Below the pieces are notes generated by a model, which ran no database searches, was not told where the DNA came from, and saw only the letters and a list, made by a program, of their open reading frames with translations. This document shows, in pieces, positions 13,088 through 19,869 of a stretch of DNA of 23,115 bases (positions are counted from its first letter, which is position 1; each line of letters begins with the position of its first letter). This stretch comes from a virus. A program made the translations under genes and the position numbers. Location: positions 1 to 23,115 of the IMG/VR virus record IMGVR_UViG_3300035180_001115; one strand, written 5' to 3'.

Positions 13088-13620
13088 ACCTCTACGACCT
13101 GACCGAGAACTGGCAGCGGCTGGACGCCCTGCTTGAGGAATCCGCCGGCGACCTCACACCCGAGGCCGAGGAAATCATGGCGACCCTCGTCACCGAGGCC
13201 CCTGACGCCCTGGAGCGGGCCGGATTCTTCCTCAAGAACTCCGAGGCCCGTGTGGACGTGGCAAAGGCCCGCCGCGCCGCCCTGGCCGCCACCATCGAAG
13301 TCGAGGAAGCGAAGCAGGAACGTGTGCGCGCCGCCATGGCTCTGGTCCTCCAGCGCCTCGGGAAGCCGGTGAAGCTGCCCGAATTCACCCTCAGCACCCA
13401 GACCCGCACGTCCTATGCCTTCGCCCTGGCCCCGGACGCGGACCCGCTGGAAATCGGCGACTTCCTCCGCTACCGCGAGCCCGAACTGGACAAAAAGGCC
13501 CTGACCGCCGCCGCGAAGGAAGGCAACGTCCCCGCCGGCATCCTTTGCCAGACCAGCGAGACCACCGTGCTCATGCTTCGCACCCCCGCCAAGAAGAACA
13601 CCACCGAAACCGCTGCCTAA
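13084..13620 (+). CDS. Siphovirus Gp157-family protein
   Basis: This 178-residue protein begins MNLYDLTENWQRLDALLEE and has the helical first half (AKARRAALAATIEVEEAKQE) then a beta-rich second half (LPEFTLSTQTRTSYAF, DKKALTAAAKEGNVPAG) typical of the Siphovirus Gp157 family. Members lie in early recombination modules beside RecT/Erf/Sak-type genes and SSB; their biochemical role is not settled. Here it is directly followed by a Sak4-like ATPase and SSB, matching that context. The end GCCTAAACCAGGAG is shared word for word with the next gene's end. Confidence 0.85.
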   Translation: MNLYDLTENWQRLDALLEESAGDLTPEAEEIMATLVTEAPDALERAGFFLKNSEARVDVAKARRAALAATIEVEEAKQERVRAAMALVLQRLGKPVKLPEFTLSTQTRTSYAFALAPDADPLEIGDFLRYREPELDKKALTAAAKEGNVPAGILCQTSETTVLMLRTPAKKNTTETAA

Positions 13621-13634
13621 ACCAGGAGAGTCCC

Positions 13635-14696
13635 GTGCTCATCATTGACGACAACAGCCCCAGCGCGGCCCCCAAGCCGTCCATCTTCCTTCATGGCGTG
13701 ACTGGCGCCGGAAAGTCCACCTGGGCCACCCAGGGAGGCCGCCCCCTGGTGATACTGACCGAGCCGAAGGCCATGGCCGTGCTCCGCCAGGTCAACCCCC
13801 AGGCCCAGGGCCTCGTGCCGCAGTCCACCAAGGACGTGCTGGACCTCTTCACCCGCCTGGGACAGCCCGAGTGGCTGGCGGCGAAGAAGATTGACCGCAT
13901 CGTGCTGGACAGCTTCACGGACCTGACCTACTCGCTTCCGGCCTGGATGAAGGACCCGAGCGGGAGGGAGATCCTGACGAAGCTGGAAATTCAGGAGTTC
14001 GGGGACCTCAAGAACTACGCCCTGGCCCTGGTGAAGGCCATCCAGCTCACGGGCTATCCGAGCATCATCATCGCCCGCAGCACCGTCAAGAAGGTGGGCC
14101 GGGTGGAGAAAGTTGTCCCGGACGGCTACGGAAAGTCCGTGGAGGAACTCCCGGGGAAGTGCCTCCCCACCGTCGAGGCCGTCTGGAACGAGGACCACGG
14201 CTACCACATCAGCAGCGCGCCCGATGAGTGCAGCCAGCGGTGCGGGCTCCCCTGGGTTCCCCAGGTCTGGACGGGCGCGGCCCTGGAATTCCTGGAGCGC
14301 GTGGCGACCCCTTCCGGCGCGCAGCAGCGCCCCGCACCCCTGACCGAGAAGGAAACCTCCGAGGCCCTGAGCCAGATGGTGGAGGCGTCCCGCGCGGCCA
14401 AGGCCAGGCCCGTGAGCGCGGGGGCCGCCGCATTCGCGGATGCCGTGGCCGATGGCCCCGCCACCTGTTCTCCGGAGGACTGCGTGGAAATCACGGATTT
14501 GGCCATCCGCAACAAAGTGAACCTCGACCAGCTGGGCGCTTACATGGCCTCCAAGGGCTACATGCTTCGCGCCAAAGACTGGACCTCTATCACGCCCGAG
14601 GGGCACGAGAAGGCCCTTCTCCACCTCAAAGACGACAGTAAGCGCCGCGCCCTCGTGGCATACCTCGACTCCCACTTCCCGGCCCAAGCCGCCTAA
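13635..14696 (+). CDS. Sak4-like RecA-fold ATPase (AAA_24)
   Basis: From the GTG at 13635 (AGGAG 7 nt upstream) the protein has 353 residues. SIFLHGVTGAGKSTWATQGG carries Walker A (21-29), and DRIVLDSFTDL carries Walker B (D92). This is the AAA_24/Sak4 arrangement: a minimal RecA-like ATPase that promotes single-strand annealing with the phage's own SSB. Residues about 300-353 form a helical C-terminal extension (LDQLGAYMASKGYMLRAKDW) absent from minimal Sak4 proteins. It lies between Gp157 and SSB, so these likely act together in phage recombination and replication. Confidence 0.85.
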   Translation: MLIIDDNSPSAAPKPSIFLHGVTGAGKSTWATQGGRPLVILTEPKAMAVLRQVNPQAQGLVPQSTKDVLDLFTRLGQPEWLAAKKIDRIVLDSFTDLTYSLPAWMKDPSGREILTKLEIQEFGDLKNYALALVKAIQLTGYPSIIIARSTVKKVGRVEKVVPDGYGKSVEELPGKCLPTVEAVWNEDHGYHISSAPDECSQRCGLPWVPQVWTGAALEFLERVATPSGAQQRPAPLTEKETSEALSQMVEASRAAKARPVSAGAAAFADAVADGPATCSPEDCVEITDLAIRNKVNLDQLGAYMASKGYMLRAKDWTSITPEGHEKALLHLKDDSKRRALVAYLDSHFPAQAA

Positions 14697-14711
14697 ACCA
14701 GGAGCACACCC

Positions 14712-15230
14712 ATGACCGCCTTTTCTATCCCCGGCCTTGATCAGGCCGCTATCGACCGGACCGACCCCACGGCCAAGAAGCGCAGCGGCAAGCCGTTCCC
14801 CGCCACCGACAGGTGGACGACCTTCACCGGTGAGGTGACCAGCGTCGAGACGAAGGTCCTCGGCGAGAACGAATACCTCAGCATCCGCGTGCGCAACGGT
14901 GAGTGCGGGGCCGAGCTGCTTGTCAGCACCGAGCCGGACAAGACCTACGAACCCAAGAATGAGGAGGACCGCCAGAACCAGGTGCAGCGGAACCTGGAGA
15001 CCTTGGCCAAGGCGGTCAAGGCCCTGGGGATCTTCAAGAACGGCAAGGTGGACCCGGCCCTCTACGCGGGCGGGGTAGTCGTGGCCTTCGCTGCCAGGCA
15101 CAAGGGCACGCACATCGGGAGCGATGGCAAGACCTATCCCAAGATCGGCTACATCTTCGATGGTGTCTCCACCGAGGGGCTGATCCCCGTCCAGCCGCTG
15201 GCTGGCGCTGACGACTACATTCCGTTCTGA
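14712..15230 (+). CDS. ssb: Single-stranded DNA-binding protein (SSB-like)
   Basis: This 172-residue protein has an OB-fold-like beta-rich core (RWTTFTGEVTSVETKVLGEN, EYLSIRVRNGECGAELLVST) and ends with ADDYIPF, an acidic tip with terminal Pro-Phe like that of bacterial SSB proteins. The tip recruits partners. It follows the Sak4-like gene, its expected partner. The sequence is diverged from E. coli SSB, so the call rests on the tip, fold character and context. GGAG lies 8 nt before the ATG. Confidence 0.78.
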   Translation: MTAFSIPGLDQAAIDRTDPTAKKRSGKPFPATDRWTTFTGEVTSVETKVLGENEYLSIRVRNGECGAELLVSTEPDKTYEPKNEEDRQNQVQRNLETLAKAVKALGIFKNGKVDPALYAGGVVVAFAARHKGTHIGSDGKTYPKIGYIFDGVSTEGLIPVQPLAGADDYIPF

Positions 15231-15583
15231 TGCGCCCCCTCATTTACATCAGTTCTCCCTACACCGCCACCAGTGAACAGCTGGTGGCGGCCAACACCCA
15301 GCGGGCCCTCGCCTATGGCGCGCAGGTCCGCGGCATCGGGGCCACGCCCCTGGTGCCCCACGTATCGGTCATTCCCTTCCCCGCGCTGAGCGCCAAGGAA
15401 GCCTGGGGCCCGGCGATGCAAGAGTGTCTGACCATGCTTTCCAGGGCGGACGCCATGCTGCTCTGCCCCGGCTGGGAGGAATCCCGTGGGTGCCGCGTGG
15501 AGCTGCTCCAGGCCGAGCAATGGCAGATCCCCGTGTTCTACAGCGTCCAGGACCTGCGGGTCTGGGTGGAGAAGTCCGCATGA
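15230..15583 (+). CDS. DUF4406 / nucleoside 2-deoxyribosyltransferase-like protein
   Basis: This 117-residue protein has the compact Rossmann-like fold of nucleoside 2-deoxyribosyltransferase relatives: LIYISSPYT (Y5, start of strand 1), ADAMLLCPGWEESRGCRVE (D74; E91 in the position of the catalytic nucleophile) and AEQWQIPVFY. Named homologous groups are DUF4406 and DUF1937, common in phage early regions. The family includes enzymes that cleave or exchange N-glycosidic bonds, so a nucleotide-pool or NAD-related role is possible; the substrate is unknown. It starts within the SSB stop (TGATG). Confidence 0.78.
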   Translation: MRPLIYISSPYTATSEQLVAANTQRALAYGAQVRGIGATPLVPHVSVIPFPALSAKEAWGPAMQECLTMLSRADAMLLCPGWEESRGCRVELLQAEQWQIPVFYSVQDLRVWVEKSA

Positions 15584-15903
15584 CACCCCTGCAAGCACAC
15601 ATCGCCCGGCGCCCGGAGATGCCGCGCCCCTTCAACGCTGACCGGCCTGAGTGCATCGCCTGGCAGCAGGACTTTCAGCGGTGGGTAGACAAAAAGGAAC
15701 GCCTGGAGTGCGCCGCGCGCGTGGCGGGGCTGGTCTCCGACCCCGAGAGGCAGAAGCCGCGGTGCATGCGCGACATCCCAGCCCCGCGCAAGCGGCCCGC
15801 CTGGTCCGGCGCTACCCGTGAATACAACCGTCAGAAAGCCCGGGAGTACCGGGAGCGCCGTCGGGCCGCGATCCGGGAGCCCCGGGGGGAGGGGCCGCGA
15901 TGA
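15580..15903 (+). CDS. Basic protein of unknown function
   Basis: The 107-residue product (MTPLQAHIARRPEMPRPFNA ...) is rich in Arg, with AWQQDFQRWVDKKERLECAA helical and a C-terminal REYNRQKAREYRERRRAAIR. The ATG at 15580 overlaps the preceding stop by ATGA, and it ends by ATGA overlap with the next gene. A nucleic-acid-binding role would fit the charge, but no domain is recognised. Confidence 0.65.
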   Translation: MTPLQAHIARRPEMPRPFNADRPECIAWQQDFQRWVDKKERLECAARVAGLVSDPERQKPRCMRDIPAPRKRPAWSGATREYNRQKAREYRERRRAAIREPRGEGPR

Positions 15904-16256
15904 TTCTCGTGGTTCTCATCCCCCTCTGGTTACTCGGCCTCGTCGTGATCCTCCGAGACCTCGACCGGGAGCGGTCGGCCCGGGAGAAGGCGGCCCGCCG
16001 GGTGCGCCCTCTGGCGCCAGATGAAAAGGCAGCGCAGGAACTATACCGGAAACGCGACCGGGACCGGGTGCGCGCCATGCGTGCCACCCGCTACGCCGAT
16101 CAGCAGGAGTGGGAGATGCGGCGGAACGAGGCCGAACACATCAAGCACGTGCGGGACCGCCGCAAGCTATATGCCGAACGGACAGGTCGCACGCCTGAAC
16201 CATCCGGGAATCCCGGAGAGTTGATCCCCCGCATCCATGAGGTGCCCCATGCCTGA
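15900..16256 (+). CDS. One-TM membrane protein with basic cytoplasmic tail
   Basis: This 118-residue protein begins with a membrane helix (MILVVLIPLWLLGLVVILRD, TM about 2-18), followed by a strongly charged helical tail rich in Arg/Glu (DLDRERSAREKAARRVRPL, KRDRDRVRAMRATRYADQQ). It overlaps both neighbours (ATGA upstream, 8 nt downstream). It could anchor a replication or exclusion complex to the inner membrane. No family is recognised. Confidence 0.62.
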   Translation: MILVVLIPLWLLGLVVILRDLDRERSAREKAARRVRPLAPDEKAAQELYRKRDRDRVRAMRATRYADQQEWEMRRNEAEHIKHVRDRRKLYAERTGRTPEPSGNPGELIPRIHEVPHA

Positions 16257-16383
16257 GTTCTGCATCTTCGTCCTCTTCCTTTTCGGCCTGGTGGCGGTCC
16301 TGCTGCTGCCCACGCCTGGCGAGCGGAGGCGGGAGCGCCACCAGCCCACCCACGACACCACCAAGACCTGGTGGATGCCATGA
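16249..16383 (+). CDS. 44-aa small membrane protein
   Basis: The frame reads MPEFCIFVLFLFGLVAVLLL (TM about 4-20) then PTPGERRRERHQPTHDTTK and WWMP. GAGGTG lies 5 nt before the ATG and it overlaps the previous gene by 8 nt. Small size, one TM and a basic tail resemble phage early membrane peptides that inhibit host processes or superinfection; no specific role can be assigned. Confidence 0.6.
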   Translation: MPEFCIFVLFLFGLVAVLLLPTPGERRRERHQPTHDTTKTWWMP

Positions 16384-16411
16384 CGCTGACCGGCTGGGTC
16401 TAGGAGCCGTA

Positions 16412-16786
16412 ATGACCAACACCCTCAAGCCTCCCGCTGAATACTTGCAATTACTGGAGGGTCTGCGGGAAATAAATCGCTACGCGAAACACTGGAGCGT
16501 CAAATTGGAGCGCCATACGAACCGGCACCCCGATTGTTATGGCAGACCTCGGGGATGGTATGAGGTTCATCCTAACAATGTCGTAGTCGGCTACTGGAAC
16601 GCCTACAAGGATGACCTGAAGGGTGTGGATATTGCCGCCTGGAACGAAGAAGCGAGACGAATCAGCAACCCGAAACCCTGGAGGAAGTATGACGATCCAC
16701 CCCGCAAAGACCCCGATGGAAGGCGGGTTCAGCCTGGAGAAGTTTATGCCGAACACAGACCCCGAAACAGCCCGGGTCTTAGATGA
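16412..16786 (+). CDS. Hypothetical protein
   Basis: This 124-residue frame has TAGGAG 6 nt before its ATG. The first ~95 residues look coding (MTNTLKPPAEYLQLLEGLRE, GWYEVHPNNVVVGYWNAYKD, DIAAWNEEARRISNPKPWRK), while the last ~30 overlap the DUF551 gene and look like read-through of that frame. It marks the start of a less GC-rich stretch (16412-17800), a sign of recent acquisition. No domain is recognised. Confidence 0.6.
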   Translation: MTNTLKPPAEYLQLLEGLREINRYAKHWSVKLERHTNRHPDCYGRPRGWYEVHPNNVVVGYWNAYKDDLKGVDIAAWNEEARRISNPKPWRKYDDPPRKDPDGRRVQPGEVYAEHRPRNSPGLR

Positions 16787-17060
16787 TGTCCTCGACGCAC
16801 TAGAGAAGGAGCGAAAGTTGAAGGGCTGGATTCCATGCGCTGATCGCCTTCCCGAGAAGTGTCAGGAAGTGCTGATCTACCTGGATGAGAATGAAGGCGG
16901 GATGCTCGAACTTGGATACACCAGCCTCATCACCATCGCCACATATACGGGGGAAGGTGATGAGTGGTCCCGTGATTGGGAAGCCGATGCCAATGCGCCC
17001 ATCGAAGATGGTTGCCAGCCGACCCACTGGATGCCCCTTCCTCAACCCCCGACCGTCTAA
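16689..17060 (+). CDS. DUF551 domain protein
   Basis: This 123-residue protein carries the DUF551 signature: GWIPCADRLPEKCQEVLIYL near the middle and THWMPLPQPP at the C-terminus. DUF551 is common in phage and prophage accessory gene clusters, of unknown function. Two starts have good SDs: ATG 16689 (GGAGG) and ATG 16746 (GGAG, 6 nt), the latter reducing the overlap with the upstream gene to 41 nt. It ends GTCTAACG, like the two genes after it. Confidence 0.82.
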   Translation: MTIHPAKTPMEGGFSLEKFMPNTDPETARVLDDVLDALEKERKLKGWIPCADRLPEKCQEVLIYLDENEGGMLELGYTSLITIATYTGEGDEWSRDWEADANAPIEDGCQPTHWMPLPQPPTV

Positions 17061-17110
17061 CGAATATCCACTGGTTGAGCGGCGAACACGAAAACGTAAC
17101 AGGAGAAATC

Positions 17111-17356
17111 ATGAAATTCCGAAAGAAGCCAGTTGTGATTGATGCGGAACTCTATGATGGGACCGCCGCAAGCGTGGAACGAGTGATGGAAATGGGAGGA
17201 ACGCGGGGAATTAACAACAGCCCAGAAGGGCTTTACATCGTGACCCTCGAAGGGACGATGAGAGCGAACAGGGGCGACTGGATCATCAGGGGCGTGAAAG
17301 GGGAGTTGTACCCCTGCAAACCTGACATTTTCGAGGCGACATACGAAGACGCCTAA
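17111..17356 (+). CDS. Conserved small phage protein
   Basis: The 81-residue protein starts MKFRKKPVVIDAELYDG and has YIVTLEGTMRANRGDWIIRG followed by VKGELYPCKPDIFEATYE. I recognise this pattern as a widespread phage/prophage family of unknown function, often annotated hypothetical or PGDYG-like, with the GDWIIRGVKGE core. AGGAG lies 5 nt before the ATG. It ends GCCTAACG. It lies in the small-gene cluster of the early operon. Confidence 0.8.
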   Translation: MKFRKKPVVIDAELYDGTAASVERVMEMGGTRGINNSPEGLYIVTLEGTMRANRGDWIIRGVKGELYPCKPDIFEATYEDA

Positions 17357-17388
17357 CGACCAGCTCACCGGGACGCAGGAGGAACGAA

Positions 17389-17583
17389 ATGGAAAAATTG
17401 AAAGCATTTCTCGAATGGGGCAGTCTGGCAGGCGTGGGCGCATTTGTGCTCTACGTCATCGTCGGCGGGTTGGTTGGCTCGATCTGCGGCTGGCCGTTCG
17501 CCGAATTCGCGTTGCCCGGCGCGATTGGTTGCGGGATCGGAACGGGGTTGGCAACCGGAGCAGTATCCGCTTGGGATGCCTAA
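17389..17583 (+). CDS. 64-aa two-TM membrane protein
   Basis: The product MEKLKAFLEWGSLAGVGAFV ... has two hydrophobic Gly-rich segments, about 11-34 and 38-58 (FALPGAIGCGIGTGLATGAV), separated by a short GWPFAE turn. AGGAGG lies 6 nt before the ATG. It ends GCCTAACG. Small Gly-rich membrane proteins of this kind are also common in integron cassettes. Function unknown. Confidence 0.65.
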   Translation: MEKLKAFLEWGSLAGVGAFVLYVIVGGLVGSICGWPFAEFALPGAIGCGIGTGLATGAVSAWDA

Positions 17584-17622
17584 CGCCCCAGCTAACCGGC
17601 CCTCGGGCCAAACGGAGGAATC

Positions 17623-17799
17623 ATGAACCAACATGCACAGGCCCAAGACCCCGAGTCGAGCAAGTGCCCATGGTGCGGTGGACCTGCGGACAATGGGCAT
17701 GACCGCAGCATCCCGCCGAATGCCTACCTATGCTCGAAATGCGCCAGCTCAGATCGAGCCAAGCGGAACATCGAATACAACCTGCTAATGGAGCAGTGA
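17623..17799 (+). CDS. 58-aa zinc-ribbon protein
   Basis: GGAGG lies 4 nt before the ATG. The product contains two CxxC knuckles, KCPWCGGPADNGHD (C15, C18) and AYLCSKCASSD (C37, C40), a four-cysteine zinc ribbon, and ends in a helical NIEYNLLMEQ. Similar small zinc ribbons in phages bind nucleic acid or host RNA polymerase, but the target here is unknown. Confidence 0.65.
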   Translation: MNQHAQAQDPESSKCPWCGGPADNGHDRSIPPNAYLCSKCASSDRAKRNIEYNLLMEQ

Positions 17800-17816
17800 C
17801 GCATGAAAGGAGAACC

Positions 17817-18008
17817 ATGAAGGCAAGATGTTGCCCCCGGTGCCTGGCCCTCACCGGAGACCAGGAAGACGACGCCATCCATACCTGCACGCCGACCAAG
17901 GCGTGGCGGAAGATGGAAGCCAGGGTCGCGGAACTGGAGGCCGAAATCGCAGTAATGGAGGCCGAAATCGCCGCCATCCTCGGCACCCAGCGGGGCGGGG
18001 AGGGGTGA
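17817..18008 (+). CDS. Small CxxC protein with C-terminal coiled coil
   Basis: The 63-residue product from ATG 17817 (AGGAG 4 nt upstream) begins MKARCCPRCLALTGDQEDDA with CPRC and a later HTC (possible zinc site), then a heptad coiled coil (ARVAELEAEIAVMEAEIAAI). A longer frame from 17730 overlaps the zinc-ribbon gene and is rejected. Its stop overlaps the next start (TGATG). No family is recognised. Confidence 0.65.
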   Translation: MKARCCPRCLALTGDQEDDAIHTCTPTKAWRKMEARVAELEAEIAVMEAEIAAILGTQRGGEG

Positions 18009-18256
18009 TGGAGATCCTCACACAACAAGAACTCCAGATCCGCCTCCGGGCCGAGGGGCTGCCTCTAGGAACCCCCAGCATCCACGCCTGCATCGAGGCC
18101 GGGATGCCCGTGGTGAGAATCCCGGGCCACAAGAAGCCCCGGTTCCACTGGCCATCCTGCTGGGCCTGGCTCATCGCGTCCCGCGAACTGGATCCGCTGG
18201 CCCTTGCGACCAGGGATAGACTATTCCACAGGAACTCCCGGAGGACCACCGCTTGA
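18008..18256 (+). CDS. Candidate excisionase / recombination directionality factor
   Basis: This 82-residue protein looks like a small winged-helix DNA-binding protein: EILTQQELQIRLRAEGLPLG, IHACIEAGMPVVRIPGHKKP, RFHWPSCWAWLIASRE. The pattern 'helix-turn-helix, then GMPVVRI-x-KPRFHW' resembles AlpA/MerR-like excisionases. It lies directly upstream of the integrase with a 4-nt TTGA overlap, where phage xis genes usually sit, so co-expression for excision is likely. The call is from layout and context. Confidence 0.6.
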   Translation: MEILTQQELQIRLRAEGLPLGTPSIHACIEAGMPVVRIPGHKKPRFHWPSCWAWLIASRELDPLALATRDRLFHRNSRRTTA

Positions 18257-19260
18257 CCCGCTGGCTCCACAAGCGAGGCCGGTTCTACCACTACCGATTC
18301 AAGGTGGGCGGCCTGGAATACAGTGGCACCACGGAAGCCACGGATCTGGCGACGGCCAAGGTTGTCCTAGAGCAGGTGCGCCGGGAAACCATCCTCGGGG
18401 ACCACGGGATGCGGAAGGCCCCCACGCTCGGGGCCGTGGCGGGTGAGTGGCTGGGCACCCGCGGCAAGTCGGCATCCAAGGGTCACCGCAGGGCGGCAGA
18501 GCAGAGCCTGGAGGCACTCGGGAGCCTCGGCAAGCTGCCGCTGGACCGAATCACCACGCCCATCGTCCAGTCGTGGCAGGCCGCCTATCTACAGGGCCAC
18601 AGCGCGGCATCTGCGAACCTCGTCCTACGCTACCTCAAGCTATGGATGCGCTGGGCCATGGGCCAGAAACTCATCCGGGAGATGCCCTACTCCGTCCGGC
18701 CCGAGAAACAGCAGGAGCGCCCGCGCCCCGTGGTAGAGGATGTGGACGGGTTCCTCGCCAGGGTGGACGCCGGGGCCCGGAACCCGCAGGTTCCCGCCGC
18801 GGTCCGCTTCGCCATGATGCTGGGGCTCCGGGAGTCGGAAGTCCTCCAAGCCCGCTGGGAATGGCTGAAGGACGGATCCTACACCGTGGCCGGCCGCACC
18901 AAGAGCCGGAAGGTCCGGACCGTGCCTGTGCCAGAACCCTTGCGGGTGGCCCTGGTCCTCATGCTGGCGGCCCAACAGCACGGCCCGGCACAGGTCCCAC
19001 GGCTCGGCCTGATGTTCCCAGGCCGGGATGGGCGGCCCCACCGCCAGGGATGGCTACGGCAGGCCCTCCAGCGCGGTGGGGTAGGGGGCCTGGGGATGCA
19101 CCGCCTACGGGCCACCTTCGCCACGCTGCACCTCCGCAAGGGGACGCCACTGAAAGAGGTCCAGGAGATGATGGGCCATGGTGATGCCCGGACGACCCTG
19201 CTCTACCAGGAGGGCAGCCAGGGCGAGAAGCGGAAGTACCAGGATGCGCTGTGGGCGTGA
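18253..19260 (+). CDS. int: Tyrosine recombinase (phage integrase)
   Basis: This 335-residue protein starts at TTG 18253. It has an N-terminal arm-type region (WLHKRGRFYHYRFKVGG), a SAM-like core-binding domain (about 58-145) and a catalytic domain with all expected residues: R193 (GLRESEV), K217 on the beta-hairpin (GRTKSRK), H283 and R286 (MHRLR), H309 (MMGHGD) and the nucleophile Y318 (TLLYQEG). It acts on the tRNA-Thr attachment site located 70 nt downstream. It is the last gene of the rightward operon. Confidence 0.95.
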   Translation: MTRWLHKRGRFYHYRFKVGGLEYSGTTEATDLATAKVVLEQVRRETILGDHGMRKAPTLGAVAGEWLGTRGKSASKGHRRAAEQSLEALGSLGKLPLDRITTPIVQSWQAAYLQGHSAASANLVLRYLKLWMRWAMGQKLIREMPYSVRPEKQQERPRPVVEDVDGFLARVDAGARNPQVPAAVRFAMMLGLRESEVLQARWEWLKDGSYTVAGRTKSRKVRTVPVPEPLRVALVLMLAAQQHGPAQVPRLGLMFPGRDGRPHRQGWLRQALQRGGVGGLGMHRLRATFATLHLRKGTPLKEVQEMMGHGDARTTLLYQEGSQGEKRKYQDALWA

Positions 19261-19333
19261 CAAATCGCGCACAAGCGAAAATCAAGAAGTCGCAAACCAT
19301 CGCAAGCATTGGGTTCCAGACTGGCACCCCAAC

Positions 19334-19380
19334 GATTCGTAATCAGCAGGTCGCAGGTTCGAATCCTGTAGTTGGCTCCA
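19334..19380 (+). other. Phage attachment site: 3' part of tRNA-Thr(CGT)
   Basis: GATTCGTAATCAGC, then T-arm GCAGG-TTCGAAT-CCTGT, acceptor strand AGTTGGC, T discriminator and CCA. The anticodon loop TTCGTAA gives anticodon CGT (Thr). The 5' half of the tRNA (D-arm, 5' acceptor) is absent, so it is a fragment that would restore the host gene after integration. It follows the integrase gene, the standard place for att. The core limits cannot be set without the host sequence. Confidence 0.85.
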
Positions 19381-19395
19381 GTGAATGCAACAGTT

Positions 19396-19422
19396 AGCCC
19401 CCATCGCTGGGGGCTTTCTTTT
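19396..19422 (+). terminator. Rho-independent terminator after the att tRNA fragment
   Basis: AGCCCCC-ATCGCT-GGGGGCT followed by TTCTTTT. It would terminate the restored tRNA transcript and the rightward integrase operon, and separates both from the convergent tail operon ending at 19425. Confidence 0.88.
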
Positions 19423-19424
19423 GC

Positions 19425-19868
19425 TCAATTTTCGCCAATTTCGCACGTATTTGGCGGGGGAGGTGTTACAAGGAACGTGACAAGCCCCTGCGGCGTCCAC
19501 CCTCGCGCCTCGTGGTCCAGGCCAAGAAGCATGGCGGCGAACTCGGCACACTCCCAGCCTGCATGATCCCCATGCTCCCCTAGACCCGCCCGGATCGCAT
19601 CCTTGACGGAGTAGTGGTCCCCGAGGTGGCGGAGGGCCATGGGCACGTCCACAGTTCGCCCGGTGGGGAAGACAGTGGGGCCGTCCTCCATGCGGTTGCG
19701 GAAGGCGTGGCAGGACACACCGCCGATGGCACGGGCCTCTAAGACCAACGGCTCGCCTTCGACCATCCAGAGGACTCCGCAGTGGTCCCAGGCGCTATGA
19801 GTCCACCAGCGAATGATGGCGGCGATGGGCCCGCGCCCTCGGAACATGACGAGATCGCCGGTCTGCAC
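19425..19868 (-). CDS. Permuted NlpC/P60-like (YiiX-type) protein
   Basis: This 147-residue protein begins MQTGDLVMFRGRGPIAA and has WWTHSAWDHCGVLW (H29), LVLEARAIGGV (E44) and GWECAEFAAMLLG (C107). The order His/Glu then Cys is that of circularly permuted NlpC/P60 (YiiX/YaeF-like) papain-fold proteins. In a tail operon it could cleave cell-wall peptides during entry, though an amidase or transpeptidase on another substrate is possible. The GTG start directly follows the upstream stop. It is the last gene before the att site. Confidence 0.72.
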   Translation of the reverse strand: MQTGDLVMFRGRGPIAAIIRWWTHSAWDHCGVLWMVEGEPLVLEARAIGGVSCHAFRNRMEDGPTVFPTGRTVDVPMALRHLGDHYSVKDAIRAGLGEHGDHAGWECAEFAAMLLGLDHEARGWTPQGLVTFLVTPPPPNTCEIGEN

Positions 19869-19869
19869 G

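Noticed and set aside
13617-15113. 498-codon minus-strand frame
   Set aside because: Antisense to the Sak4-like and SSB genes, which have clear motifs and SDs.
16380-16403. 7-codon frame ATG ACG ... TAG before the 124-aa gene
   Set aside because: Too short and no SD; its TAG simply forms part of the TAGGAG ribosome site of the next gene.
19314-19380. Complete tRNA gene
   Set aside because: Only the anticodon loop to CCA part is present; sequence 5' of the loop does not pair and no D-arm or 5' acceptor strand exists.
19282-19551. Minus-strand frame with SQLQDSNLRPADYESLG
   Set aside because: This is the familiar false translation of a tRNA 3' region, here the att fragment.
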